From Pipra filicauda (Eukaryota; Chordata; Aves; Passeriformes; Pipridae): a stretch of DNA of 64,000 nt. The notes under the pieces were generated by a model, which was not told the DNA's origin, searched no databases, and worked only from the letters and a program-made list of their open reading frames with translations. The stretch lies in NCBI RefSeq assembly GCF_003945595.2, contig NW_024104452.1:124001-188000 (forward strand). Direction: 5' to 3'. The stretch's first letter is position 1. Every line of letters starts with the position of its first letter. Of this stretch, positions 44,401 through 57,538 are shown one piece after another. Made by a program: the position numbers and the translations under genes.

Positions 44401-47400
44401 ACAGGATTCTTGAAAATCTGTGATGTGCTGTCTTGAGGTTCAGTGTGATTGTGGATACTGGTAGGAAGCCTCAAAAAAGGAAAAATATCATAGTTTTAAC
44501 AGAATAGGAGACTGATATGGTGGTTGAAGAAAGGGGGGGACTTTCTGTCTCGTTAAAGCATAATGGTTACAAAATGTGAGATTCCTGTGTCTCTAAATTA
44601 CTGCTTACTGAGGCACTTCAGTGAATCAATCTCTGCAAATAGCTATCCCATTTTAACTTCTCTCTAGGCATCCACTAACCCGGCCTCCTGCTCTGACTCT
44701 GAATGCAGGAATTGGCTGCCGCTGGCTACTGAATTATAGGCTCCAGCATCATCACAGTGACATTTCATAACAACAAAAATTAGCCTGGGTTTAAAATGGG
44801 AAAAAGAAAAAAAGGAGAAATCATCTGAGGGGAGAAGGATGATTTTCCTTCCAGTTTCCCTACATGTGACAGCATGGCACCTTCTAAGGCAGCGTGAGCA
44901 GGACTCGGTGCCAACACACTGAGACGAGCCGCCTACCACTTCTCACGAAACTGGAGGCGAGAGGGCTCCCCTCCAATTGTCCAAGTGTAATTTTACCAGC
45001 TGCTGGCATTCGGGAGATGTGCAGTGGTGTACTGCACATGCTAAGGACACACAGTGGTGTTGGCTGATCCTTCATGTCTCTTTACAAATCACATTCCAGT
45101 AAACTGAGAAAGGAAAGTTTTAGGGATCAGGGAAATGCTGTGAGCACCTCACAGACCAGCCCTGAGCCACCTCTCAGGCACTGGTGCCAGAGTCATTGCT
45201 GCCAGTGGCAAACCCAAGCTGAGAAGGGTTTGTCACATGCAGGTACATGTTTCTGTCTCCCTGCAGTCTTCTCCTCTGAGTCCATACAACAGCTCATGGG
45301 GACACAGCTTTGAGAGGATTGCAGAACTGATCCAGCTGGAAAGTAAACCAAGCAAAACATACTGTGAGGATTTTTAAAAAATAATTCATCTATTCTATGC
45401 AAATACTAGATATATGAAATGATATATTATGTCATATATCATTACTATGTATGTTTTCATACATGGAAGTCTACATTTTTTACTATACCTGCCCAAACAT
45501 CAAAACTTGCCATTTTTAACCTAGTTGAGGTTAGTGCCATGGCTTAATGTCCTGTGAAGCATAGTGTTTTTAACACACTCATATTTCAACTCATATTTCA
45601 CAAAGCCTCTGCCATGCACTGTTGCAAGGTTATTTTGGTCTCTGTCACTGCTTTCCAGCTGGGAGTCCAGGTCAGATTCTGCCACCTGACAAACACACAG
45701 CCCAATAGCCAGGACACATCCTCTCCAGCAAGCACAAAATCCGGGCAGTGACAGTGATGGCCACCCAAAAGGTTACCCATTTGAACAAGTACTCTTGGCT
45801 GGTCTGTGACCTCAGGGAGACACAAGGTACGGGGGGGTTCCCTGTGAAACCTGGAGGTGCCTGTGCTCCTGCTCAGCTCCGTGGCTGCAGGAGCAGGGGC
45901 AGAGCAGGAGGTCGGTGGTGGTTCCCTCTCAGCCTCCTCCCAAAACAGAGCTGCTGAAGGTTGAAGGTCTGTGCCCATGCCCTTCCAGGGGCCTGGCCTC
46001 GCTCAGGAGAAAGCCAGGGTGTCTCTGCTACTGTGGGAGCTGCAGCCCCAGAGTGGTCCCCCCACTCCTCCCACATCTCCCATTCACTAAAACATCAAGT
46101 TATACCATAGTGTAACAGCAATGATTTTAAAATTAAAACAGCCCTGCTTTTGAAGCCAGAGCTAAAGAGATTATGAGTCTTTAGAAACAGCTCATTAGGA
46201 TGCTGGAATTATGCACAAGTGAGTAGGAATCTTAAAGATGATGTTCTTTTTTTTTCTTTCAAATTATTGATACTGCAATCTTCTATTAATTTCCCTGTAA
46301 TTTGTATATGCACTTAAGAGAACATATACTCTCCATCCATCTTGTCAGGCACATGCACCCATTATTTTGCCAGGAAGAGACTGAGAGCACAACCCAAGGT
46401 TAGTAGAGGAAGCTGCAGCAACACCCATGGTCACAGGGAAATCTGATTCCTCTCCAGCAAACACATCAGAGTTCTGTGACACAAGGAGGCACACGGACCT
46501 TGTAGCTTCACAGCTTTTTTTCACCTCCTGCATTACTTCAGTGGAAGTGCTTCAAGCACGCCACTGAAAATGTCAGAGAACAAATCAATATCATGGAGAG
46601 GGGAGTGCTGTTGATGCACTGCTGTATCACACGTGAAGGGAGGGACTCCTGTCTGCTGTGGCTTTGCTGCTGCAAATGCTACAGCCTGACACTTTTCCCC
46701 TAGGGAAGAGAGAAGCGTTGGGATTTCAGTCTTACTGTAGCTAACCATCCTGACTCTAATTCAGCTCAAAGCTCAGAAACCATGACAAACCGTCTCCAGA
46801 GTGTGCCATAGCAGGCAACCAAAGTGCTTGTTTAGGAAGGACAGGAGCGACGTTCATATACTTGGAAAAAGCCTGGGTTGAAAATAACAGTTTTCAGTGG
46901 ATTCATGGAGTTCACTACTTGCTGCCCCAGAAGACACATCTTGCCTGCAGGAAGGAAGGTCAAAGCTCTGTGCCCACGGCAGCAGCTGGGGAGGAGGAGG
47001 GACATTCATCCGCCCAGGAAGATGGAACCCAAATGGGCAGCTTCAGAAGGGTAAAGATGCAGCAGCAGCAAGTGGGAAGCTCTGCTGGGCTTTGGGACAA
47101 AATGGTGTGAAGCAGCATTAGAAAAAATCCAGTAAAACAAGTCAGTGGTTCATACTTCTCAGCACAGTTGTGCCAGACTCCTGCAAATTCAGATCAGGGG
47201 CTGAGTGCTTTGTCACTGTGTCCCCCAGCTCTTTGTTGCTCTGTAAGTACCCAGTTAAGTCTTTCTCACAGGAAAAAAACAAAGGAAAGGGTCTGTCTTC
47301 AACGGAAAACTTTGCCACGTGGTATTGTGTTATTCTGGTAACATAAAAGGGAATTCTGACAACAAACAGTTATGGAAAATGAAGAGGTTTTTTTCCCATT

Positions 47401-50400
47401 CTTTTAACATCCTGCTACTTGCCATTACTTGGCAATTTTCTGTTATGCTTCCCTCATGTGCTAAGCCTACCCATTTTATACTATCTATATATTTACATAC
47501 TGCATAAATACATATACGCATTTTATACCACCAGCTATTTCTTTGCTTTTGATCTTATAAATATTTTTCACTTGCTTTCCAGAGTTTTTATGCTTCTTTG
47601 TGCTCTTGCACATTATCTTCTTAGATTTTTCCGGGCTTTGTTCTGATGTGGAACACGACCAAGCTACACACAAAGCCTTGGAGCACGTTCACCGTTACCT
47701 CTCTTCTGGATTTAATTTCCCCCACACCCTTGACAGCATTCTTCATGTGTTTCTTGGCTGGCAGTAATATACTTAGGATGCAAATGCTTGATGACTCTGC
47801 TGAGAGGTGGACAAGAAGAAACTTCCCCTACTGAGCTGCCGTGGCGCTCCCAGGCGGCCCCTCCCGTTTCTCGAAGGAAGGACGTGGGCTGTCAGGCTGC
47901 TGGGAGGTGTCCTCCACCCACCCCCAGCTCCGCAGGCTGCAGCAGAGGCATCGGCGAGGGCCGAGCCTGGGGCTGGCAGATGGCCACGGTCGGGGTCCCA
48001 TGCCCTGGGAAATGCTCCACACCATTTCTGCCCCCACACCACGGGCTTGGCTGCCCACTGCTGCCCACACGGAGCCTTCAGCTCCACCACGTGTGTCAGT
48101 GCATCTCCCTCCCACACCCCTGGCACACGTGTGTCTCTGCTCAGGAGCATCACTGGATGCCATAAAGAGTGCTGGTGTTCTCTCTGGTGTGTTTGAATCC
48201 ATTGTCAGAGTGACATCAGCTGGGAAAGGCTGGTACTGGAGCAGGACTTTCTTTTAAAGAAGTTTCTTTCCACCCAAAACTAAGTTCCCCGTACGGTGCA
48301 TAAAAAGACACCTCAGCTCTTCTGAAATCCAAAAATATTGGGCAAATTATTACTTTCCATAGTCTGAAAGCAACCAATGACCTCCCTCTTCAAGAGCATT
48401 ACCTAGATTAATACCAAATGAAGTTGTACTTTAATTATTCATCATCACTGTAAATTCTTCATAGATGAAATGAGCAAGAGCAAAGTGGAGCACAGCAGTG
48501 CAGCTGAGGGACAGAGCTGGGCACAGGGGGGTTTCCTCTTTGAGTCACACGGGAATGAAGATTCAGAATCAGCTCTTGTGAGGGCTGGAGGTGACAATTG
48601 TCTTACAGAAGGGCTGGCTGCCCGGTATGGTTTTTTTTCTCTGGTCCTTCTAGAGATAGTAACTGTATTTTAATGTTATATTAAGTCTACAAGCTTCTCA
48701 TTACAAGGCAAGGCAGTTGCAACACAATACTAAGTGATTAACACATGTTTATAATAATTTTTGCTTTTGGCTACCAACACATTATTATGGAAAAATCTAA
48801 TGTGTTTCATATAATCTGGGCATAAATCAGGATTATATCTCTTTCTAGAAGATATCAACAATTGCTGTAAAGTGCCATGGACAATTCTGGCATATACAGA
48901 TGAGCAGGAAATACAGCAAGATTTCTTCTTTGGCAAGAAAGCATGAATATTATATTTCTGAGTATTTGATAGATGTGGGTGGAGAAATCCTTCTCAAAGA
49001 GGAAGATAGGTAAAGAAATTCTTGGAGGTTCAGATCAGCATTGAAAAAAGTTTTTTTTGGGGCAGCAGGCTAATGTTTATGAAATTTTTCAGCCAAAAAT
49101 CTCCGTAGGTGCAGCTGAGCTCATCTTTTGGGAAAAGAAGGTTTATGAGCTCTTACTATGACATTTGCTGCTCTTACATCTATTATTAATTTGCTGAACC
49201 ACCACTACCAGGGCTTTGGATTAGGATTTTGTTTAATTTTAATTGATAAATTTTAATTAATTTTAAAGTTTTCAGTTCCAGCAAGTGACAACATATTTTC
49301 TCTGTCTAAGATAAGCCTTGCAAAGGGAAATTGCCCCTTTCCCATACAGAAAACTGATTGCCCTGAAGGTCACAGGGAAAAAATGCATTTTCTAGATAGA
49401 ATCTATTTTAAGAGATGATGGAATTGTCCCCTGAAAACCATTCTGCATGCAGTATGTCTTCTGGAAGAAGGGAAAAAGCTGAACTTTCCAGGAGAACATC
49501 ACTCCTGGACTTGTTTTGGCACCAATGCCCTTTGGCAAAAAGGCAGGTGCTGAGCCAGCACACTCCCTGGGACCACTGACAGGAAAGGGGAGTACTTTTG
49601 CCTTCAGTTCTTCCATTTCATTGAAGACTTTCCAAGGTGATATAAGTAAAGGGAAGGGGCAAAGTGCTTACTGGAGTAAATAGCTTCAGTAATTCCCAAA
49701 CTATTTGTGAATGTCTGATTGAGTTGGTATGAAGTTTGTGAGTTTCTCTGCAGTGAACAAACTTTAATGTTGCTCCTGTTTGAAATAAAATTGTCAGTTG
49801 TAGCTCAAGCAATGGAAAATTGCAGCAAAAATGTAGAGCATTAAAATATGCTTCTCTCTAGTGAAAGCTCCTCTACAATCACAAGGGCAAATACAGTTAA
49901 AAAACCCCAAAACACAAGATCCTCCAGTAGGCAGAAGCTTCAGGATCACAGTCTTTAAATGGATCACTTAAAATACTTCTCTAGATAAGAGTGTACTATA
50001 ACTGTGTTGGAAGCTGTCTACTCCCTGGCATCACTGCTTCCCAGACATATCTGTTAGCTGATATTGAAAATAATTCTGCATAGGATGCCCAAAGTTTAAT
50101 CATGGCAGGTTTGCAGAACCCTTCACTGAAACCCAGATAACAAGAGATGACATGGTTCTAGGTGTGCACTGTTGAAAATGATAGAGGGAATACTCATTTA
50201 ACTGTTTACTTTCTGGCCCAAGGGAATAATCAAGGGCAAGTTCCTTTGGTCAGCAGCCAGTGAGGATAAAATCAAGAACTACCTTGACACCACCTGGTTT
50301 AGTTAGAGGCTTTGTGGGAGAGGGAGCCAACAGGACACAGTCCCTTGGCAGCACCAGGCTGCTCCCAGCCAGTAGCTACAGCTCTTACTGCACTTTTCTC

Positions 50401-53400
50401 AGAGCTGTTTTAGCTGAGTCAGGATTTCTTTGCTTCCCTACATTTTTATTTTTCAGTGGATGGCTCTATTTCTATCCCCTCTGGCTTGCCTTGCACCTTC
50501 AGCCAACATCAGTGTTCTACCTGCATTTATATTCAGTCTATCTAATAACTCCTCCAGCCCGATAGTTGACATTTCTGAGCAGCTTTACACCTCTAAGGAA
50601 GAGGTTTTTATTTCTTCCCTCAATTTGTTCTCTTTAGCCAGATCTGACTTAACAGTAATTAAAAAAAATTAAAGCATTCCCTGTTTTCAGCTCTCTCTAC
50701 TGCACAGTGAAGTCCCAAGGATGCAATTCTATCTGACCAAGCAAAGCCTGGGGGGACACACCTTCCCCTATGTATGTATGTAATTTATTCATATATTTAT
50801 ATATTTATTTTAATATATTTATTTATATATTTATATCTATATGTATGTATATTTATAAACTTGTACAGCACTTTTCTATCGGGAAATGTTCAGTCCCTCA
50901 ACTCAAGCCATTTTACTTCAGCCCTGGGCAAAGCCCCTTGATTACTCTGGCAGAGCATCCAGGCAAAGCTCCTCTATCCTCTTTGTACCTACCAGCATGG
51001 TCTAGTTCACCTTCCGGTCCAGGGCAAAAGTCTATTGCCACCTGTCTGTTTTTATCAGCTTTTTACAAAATTAATTCCTATTGCTATTTTCAGTTTAGTG
51101 TCCTAAACCAGCTATGGGCAGGGTACTGTGCTCTGGCTCGTTACTGCCCCTCCTTGAAGAACTATCCTTTTGACAAAGTATTTCAGCGAAACTAACTGTT
51201 GAAACCTGTTTTCCAAAACAATTGAGGCCTTTCCATTCTGACATATGCAGGCCCATGAATCACAGCTGTCTGGTTTTTTTTCTGCTTCTCCAGCTGCGCA
51301 AAATTCACCAAGTGGCCACAACAGCATACTGTTGACTGCAAAAAGGCTGAATTAGGCTTTATTTTCCTACCTGGGCACACTAATTTGGGCATGATCACAC
51401 TGACCCAGCTCTTTAGTTTCACAGAACTTGTTTTTCTTGCTCTTAACCCTTTAGAAGTAACTGGCCCATGGGTGGAAAAGCTAGTAGAGCAAGAAAGACA
51501 GACACCAATCTTCTCCATAAAAACTCCTCCACTCTGAACTATCCCCCAGGTGATTTTTTTCTTCTCATTCTTACAAAGCTCACTTTAGATCTGGTGAATT
51601 ATTCCTGAGGACAAGTTCAAGCTCCTGTTACAGCTTCTAGTTCCTTGTTGGGTACAGTTCAGGTCATCTTATTAATTTATGGTTCTTAGCCAAGCTGCTT
51701 CCCATCAGTTCTGCCTCCCTCAGCTCTCTTTATGGGACAAGAGCCAGGAAAGACTCAAGTTTCACAGTGAGTTTCACATCCTCTCTGACTGTCCCTGACC
51801 TCCCTTTGCTGCTCTCAATGGGGACATCAAAGTCCCGAGGTGGGTATTACGGATTCCCATATGGAGCACTTTCTGTGGAGCCAAACGGGCTGGACGCCAC
51901 AGGATGTGGGAGTAACATGGCTTTGAGTTTCTGGAATAAAATGTTGCATTGATGGAGGAAAAAAATTAATATCTTTTCTATCCTAACCCTGAAGTTTGAA
52001 GAACTGCACCCTGCAGGTGTCTAATTAATGTCTGGTTAATCTCATTAAATCTCAGCTCTCACATTCTCACTCTTCCAAATTAACTTTTGTTTGCAGCTTT
52101 CACCCTGACAAGATCTGTATAAAACACGCTGATTTCTCATTGCCTTTCTGCAGCTGAAGGTTTATGCAAACCCGGTTCCTGTGAAGCAGCTCCTGCAGAG
52201 CCCTGGAAAATGAGAATACTGAAAAACTGAAGCTTAGCAGGATGAAGGGGGAAACAGCTAAGTCACATATTTTCATCCCAAATTACCTTTCCCTAACTGG
52301 GAGGAATTTCTAGAAAACAACAGATCTAATTCCTAAGAAACACTTTTAATGCCATCCATGTTTGCTTCCATTATAATCAATAATTGATATATTACATATT
52401 CTTACATATAATTTACATAATTTGCTTTTTGTCTTCTGAGATGGGGGTATTCTACCTTGAGCAGTGAATTCTGATAGGCTGGTCCCATAGACTAGAAATA
52501 CAGGTCTTAAATGCTAATTTCTTACATTTAGGTTACAAGGCAGGTTGCAAAGGTAAGAAATAAAAAAAGATGTCTTAAGATTTCAGATCTATTATGGGCA
52601 ACGTGGGTTTTTTTACTACCAAACACTCCCAGCTCATATAATTAGTAGCAAATACTTGAAGCAACTCAATAGACAAAATTAAATGTTTCCACAAGTTTTC
52701 TCACTCCCAAAAGCTGTGCTGAACTAAACAAGCATTTTTCCTGATGTTTCTAAACAATTGTTTCAAGTTCTGCAACCTGAAAATGACTGTATACTAAATT
52801 TTTATTACTATCTGGTGTCTAGCAGACACTGTTTTATGAGTAAAGAACAGTTGGACAGAGAAAAACTAATGCTCTGCAGGGAGTTTCAGCTTTTCTGGTA
52901 ACAGACAACCATTTTCATGAAGATTCCAACTGTTTCTGATACAGAGTTATCTCCTCTTCTAAACTGACTTAATTTTTATTAAGTAACTCCACGAGTAAGT
53001 TGCTTAAAACTATGATCAATCATTAATTCTTTGGATTCCTTCTTTCCCATCACAGCCGGTTACGGCAACACCTCCTACAAAAAGAACTTACGTGGATGCT
53101 GTGTGCCACGAACCACAAACCCAACAGCTGATACCTATTTTTCAAAGTAAATGAGAACTGGTTTGTGGCTCACAGATCTATCTTCTGGTACAACTGCCAT
53201 TAGCACCATTTAATTCTGGTTTCCAGAAGACCAGCTCCACAAGTAAAAGACAATTTCAACTACAGGCAGACCCTCAATACTTCTTTCTCCCTCCTCAGCA
53301 CTTTTTAACTTTAGTTTCAAATCATTAATGGCTGAGATGTCAATAAAATTATAAGATGATAAAATTTCAGTTTGGTGCCTGATTAGATTCTGTGGACTCC

Positions 53401-53919
53401 AATTCTGAAATAATGATGCAAAATGTCATAATATGTCTAATGCATGGGGTTCTGCATTACAACCCTCAAACCCAACCAACCATTAATTCCTCTCCTTTAA
53501 TTATCTTTTATTTAGCATCATTCATTTAATTAAGAATTACCTCCAAAAAAAAATTTACAGTATCAACCCAAATACATTGTAGCAGTCTTGATATAGATAT
53601 ATTAAACCCACAACCCTTAAGAATATGTATGATCTTGAAAGATGAAACACTGTAGTCTAGTCAGTAAAAATATTGCCCTTAAATCTTTGTGAATGGACCT
53701 TGTAACGCTCTTCTTTATCAGGCAACAGAGTTCCATGTCAGCTGATTTCACTTGCAAGCTGTCTGTTGTAATTCCCTACATTGCTCCAGTAACAATTTCT
53801 GTATGAGAATAGGAATTGCAAAACAAGCTCACACTGGCATAAAGATATTAACAGCTATAAACACAAATAAAAGGTCCTTGATTAATACAATACCAAACAT
53901 TTGTTAAGCGCACTTTAAA
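41411..53919. other. Intergenic, about 12.5 kb, no gene seen
   Basis: No exon, RNA gene or clear dispersed repeat was recognised. CpG-rich patches occur at 44,276-44,340 (seven CpGs in about 65 bp) and 47,835-47,995 (about a dozen CpGs). The second underlies a pile of open frames of 124-138 codons on both strands (47,773-48,257). A 175-codon - strand frame (43,947-44,474) is unrecognised. A perfect 10-bp palindromic arm pair is at 45,418-45,443. An AT-rich low-complexity stretch is at 50.8 kb. The 51.9-53.9 kb part is very AT-rich. Confidence 0.7.
50765..50860. repeat. AT-rich low-complexity / TATG-TTTA repeat
   Basis: TATGTATGTATG followed by alternating ATATTTATAT and TTTATT runs to about 50,860. 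Open frames rich in Tyr/Ile/Phe across it are composition artefacts. Confidence 0.85.
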
Positions 53920-54000
53920 ATCATGGAATCATTTAGGTTGGAAAAGGCCTCCAAGACCATGAAGTCCAACAAGTTACTGAAATGTTCTAAACCCAGTATT
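53920..54000 (-). mobile_element. CR1 LINE 3' end fragment
   Basis: AATCATGGAATCATTTAGG, TTGGAAAAGGCCTCCAAGA and CCATGAAGTCCAAC is the reverse complement of the CR1 3' terminus (GTTGGACTT..., TCTTTTCCAACC, ATTCCATGATT). Oriented as GABPA. Severely 5'-truncated; the inner edge is approximate. Confidence 0.85.
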
Positions 54001-54790
54001 TTCAGTCCATTACATGTTGTTGGTGCTAAGCTAAACACAAACATTTTGAAATCAAGTGATGTGGCAGGTTTAAAGGTGACAAAATATTTCTGTCTTGAAT
54101 TTGGCAGTCCAGATGGAGGACTTCAGAGGTATAATGAGCAAGTTTCTACTGAGACACAATTTTAAAATAAAGTAATAGCAGCACAACCAGAATTTTGTCT
54201 TCTTTTTAACAAGGACAGTACTAACAGTTGAGTTAGCAGGGCCACATGAAACGAGTGGGGCCACCTGCAGGAATGAAAAAGTCCAAAGTTTACAGATCAA
54301 CATGAATCTTTCTGATTTAAATACCACTAAAAGCATAAAATGAACCATTTCATAGAGCTCCGCTTAGTCCGACTATTAAGTTTTCATAGTTTTTTTTTAA
54401 TCAAAGCATCATTCTGAGATTTACAATGAAGATGTTAAAGAAAGCTGCTTAAGAAAGAAAGGACACCAAGTTCCAGTTTAAAAGTAGAAACACACAGCCA
54501 AATATTGAGTCAAAGAACATGCACCTTCAGAATATAAAGTGAGTACCTTCTTCCTGTTCTGAGCTTCTGACCTTAAAAGAGAAAAAACAGCAGGTGAACT
54601 GCTTGCACCTGAATGACATTACAAATGGCTTTCTGAAAAATTAAGAAGTCAACAGGCATTAGCTGTATAACATTTTTATTTTACTATATTGACATTTTAT
54701 GCACAAATATTTTATCAGAGTAAAAATAGAAAATAATTGTTTCATGTAAAATTACCAAAAAAAATGCAAAACACAAAAGAAATACGTAAT
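54001..54790. other. Spacer downstream of GABPA
   Basis: AT-rich unique-looking DNA between a CR1 fragment and the most likely end of the GABPA mRNA. It contains a second possible - strand poly(A) signal at 54,675-54,680, so part of it may be 3'UTR. Confidence 0.5.
54675..54680 (-). promoter_or_regulatory. GABPA: Candidate distal GABPA poly(A) signal
   Basis: AATAAA on the - strand (TTTATT on +) in a GTAAAATAAAAATG context, about 2.6 kb past the GABPA stop. An alternative to the 54,812 signal. Sequence alone does not decide. Confidence 0.3.
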
Positions 54791-57309
54791 TATTAGCAGA
54801 GTATAAGTGTCTTTATTTAAAGAGTAAAAAGTATGCAAAAAACATTCTGTTTTACAAAAATTGGGAATATTCTTTCTGTGTTTTCCTTCTGGCAGCAACA
54901 GAACAACCTTTGACAATATATTCTACATCTTTTGTTTCATTGAAGACATCAAGTTAGTCACAGACTTCTCCCTCAACTACAGAGAATGTGATGATGATTT
55001 TATATCATTTGAAAGATTCTTTCTTTACTAATTAGAACTTGGTGGAAAAGCAGATGGAGGCACAACAAAGAACCCAAAGGACCATCACACCTACTAAAAG
55101 CTGCAAAACAATAATGGGATGTATTTACAGACAAAGGGTGGGAGCAGGAGTTTCCCTCACTGGACTCATCATGTAACAAGAACATGCAGGGGAATAAAGT
55201 TTTGATTAAATTTCAATTTTGCTGTTTATCTTCCCACAGCCCAGTTTGATATAGAAAGCTGGTATTTTAAGCTTCTCTTATTATACTGTATTTTAACTAA
55301 AAAGGCTTCCCAACAACTCTGCTAAATAGAACCAGTGACTTGTACTGGACTTATGTTTAGTAATTAAAGCTGCTGCCACCAAACTACCACCCTCACATCA
55401 TTCTTGGTAAGCAAACCCTCATCCCTCTGCACAAGCCACCTTGAACACCTGCCAACTGGTGGCATCAGACTGCTCTAATATCAATAAAGGGACTCATGTT
55501 GACCTCTCACGAACAGATGCACTTTTATTTTTTCCTCAGGGTTTATGACTTTTTTTAAAAGCCAAGTGAAGCCAGCATGCTCAGCAGATGGAGTGCTTTG
55601 AGAGCTCCAGAGCGAAAACAATAGTGAGAGGTACCAAAAGAATCTGGCAAAAAAATGTTAATTTTATATTCCTGGTGATGATGACAAAAGTAAGCTAGAA
55701 CTACATGCAAAATTTCTAGTTAAGCAAAAACTATCATCTTGTAGGTGAGCATCCACCTACAAACAAAAAGCTTTGTCCTCAAACACATCTTTAAAATACA
55801 TGAGTCTTGACGTTTTCTCCCTTCTGCCTCCAAGTGTGACCATTCCTGCTCTCCCTACTCAGCACAAACACACTTTATGTTCAGAACCTCACTGTACAGG
55901 GACTTTGGGTTTAACAGTAGCTGGATCCCTCAAAGAATTAAAGGTCTTCCCTTTTAATTGTTAAGTGTTACCAGAGGGACTTTCACTTACAAAAAGTTGG
56001 TAAATACCAGTGGTGACATAATAATTATACTGTTTAGCAACAGGAAGGGGAAAAAGCAACCCCCAAATCGCACCATTTTCAGCCATCAAAAGCAGCACTC
56101 ATAGGCACCAGTACAGAAACTAAAAAGCTGCAACCTGCTTTTTACTGCATGTGTAAGTTTGCACGAAGCATAGCTCAGAATTCAGGATACGTTCCAACTA
56201 TTTCTAATTATCATCCCCTCTTCAAATTGCACCCAGCTCTGGGTCATGCATTTGGCTTAAGAAGCTTTGAAAATACCACTTGAAGTTCAGAGAGAAATAA
56301 ATTTTAAATAAAAAATGCCTCTTTGTATTTTAATATATACCAGACTGTACAATGATTGGGAAATCAAACTTCAGCTCTCTGTAAACTACTTTCAAATTGC
56401 TTTTTGTTCCTAACCAGGGACTACTGACTGTGATTAACTTAAGTCTTAGCATACTAAGGTTGACGGCTGTGCTGGTTTCAGCACCTTGCAGAACACAGCA
56501 TTAACCCCCTCCCCCCCAGAAAAAACAAACTGCTCTTTGGGTGAGGGCTGTTTTTTTAAGTTTTTGTATGACCTGATGGGGGGTGGTAGTGGGGGAGGAA
56601 GTTTATCTTTGCTTTTTGCTAAATGGCAATTGTCAACGACATATTTCAAAACAGGTATTTGCCCTCATATATGTATATTATCTACATATTACAATGAAAT
56701 ACTCATAATTGGCTTTTCACCTAAGCCAGATCTAAACCTGGATCTCCTTCTTCAGCACTGATCTCCAGTTAAGCCTAGTCTTAAGTTTCCTTTGCTACTC
56801 CAGAAGCTATTTTAAGAACCTGATGCTTTGTAACATTGAGTGTGTCTTTCGGCTCTGCTTGATTAACTGAGAATAATGAACATATTTTAACTTTGAAAGC
56901 ATCAAATGCCATTTGGTAGTTCAGCAGAGAACAAAAGACTGGGAAGGGCTGTGTTCAGACAACTGGTCAGCCTTTTTGCTGCGAGGACTTATTTTTGTTA
57001 GAAGTGCTGCAGAAATGACTTTGCACAGCCATGGTCACAGAACCTGGAGCGGTTCCAGCTCTCACCAGCTGCACACCATGGAGGCCCTGACTCACAGCTG
57101 CAGAAGTTGAGGGGATCCCTTAACTTACATTGAAATACATGCTGTTAAAAGATCCAAATTTATGCGAGTCCCAGTTCTTTATAGAAAATCATGCCCTACA
57201 TTGTACAGTCAAGAAACAAAGGAAGTTTCCAATTCTGATAAAGATGGGAGCAGCAACTGCTCTGGTTATAGAGGAAAGGCCTCAGGTTGCCACTTTGAGG
57301 TCCCAGTGC
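54791..57309 (-). other. GABPA: Probable GABPA 3' untranslated region
   Basis: About 2.5 kb after the GABPA stop codon, mostly AT-rich with no dispersed repeat recognised. Mammalian GABPA is known for a long 3'UTR of several kilobases, so this extent is plausible. It contains a C-rich and a G-rich tract (mRNA sense) at 56,578-56,598 and 56,505-56,517 that could pair. Other - strand AATAAA hexamers, for example at 55,524-55,529, could give shorter forms. The end is an inference from the signal at 54,812. Confidence 0.5.
54812..54817 (-). promoter_or_regulatory. GABPA: Candidate GABPA poly(A) signal
   Basis: AATAAA on the - strand in the context TTTAAATAAAGACACTTATA, followed 20-60 nt on by a T-rich stretch containing GTGTTTTGCATTTTTTTTGG, a reasonable U/GU-rich downstream element. 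It lies about 2.5 kb after the stop codon. Confidence 0.45.
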
Positions 57310-57538
57310 TTAGTTATCTTTCTCTGCTTGCAGGGATGCTGTAGCCAGTGCCACTGCTGTCACTGGCTGTGCGATGCCGTGGAGCTGCATCTTGGCCAGT
57401 TTCTTCTGCTCGCACTCCGTGACGAGCCGGTTCAGCTCTGCCGCGCTGTACCCGATCAGCGTCTTCAGGTCACACACAAACTTGTACACAAACCTCTTCC
57501 CCTGCACTTTGCAGATCATGTCTCCGTCATAGTAATAC
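57310..57538 (-). CDS. GABPA: GABPA last coding exon (ETS domain C-terminal half)
   Basis: On the - strand a CCCTTTTGCAG acceptor precedes 57,538. One base completes the split Arg codon, then 75 residues run to TAA (57,310-57,312): [54 protein letters not shown], and the alanine-rich end ...[11 protein letters not shown]. Together with the previous exon this gives the ETS recognition helix [10 protein letters not shown] and the beta-strands that follow, then the C-terminal helices that contact GABPB ankyrin repeats. It corresponds to about residues 380-454 of a 454-residue protein. GABPA (NRF-2alpha) binds GGAA sites with GABPB and activates genes for mitochondrial respiration and ribosomal proteins. 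Ala replaces human Thr in the last residues, as I recall. Confidence 0.97.

Noticed and set aside
50770..51195. 141-codon frame starting with Tyr/Ile/Phe-rich sequence, looked like a membrane protein
   Set aside because: The hydrophobic part is translation of the AT-rich low-complexity tract; the rest has no similarity to anything I know.
56461..56500. GCTGTGCTGGTTTCAGCACC, reminiscent of the start of an avian LTR
   Set aside because: Similarity stops after about 15 bases; no further LTR landmarks follow in the GABPA 3'UTR.
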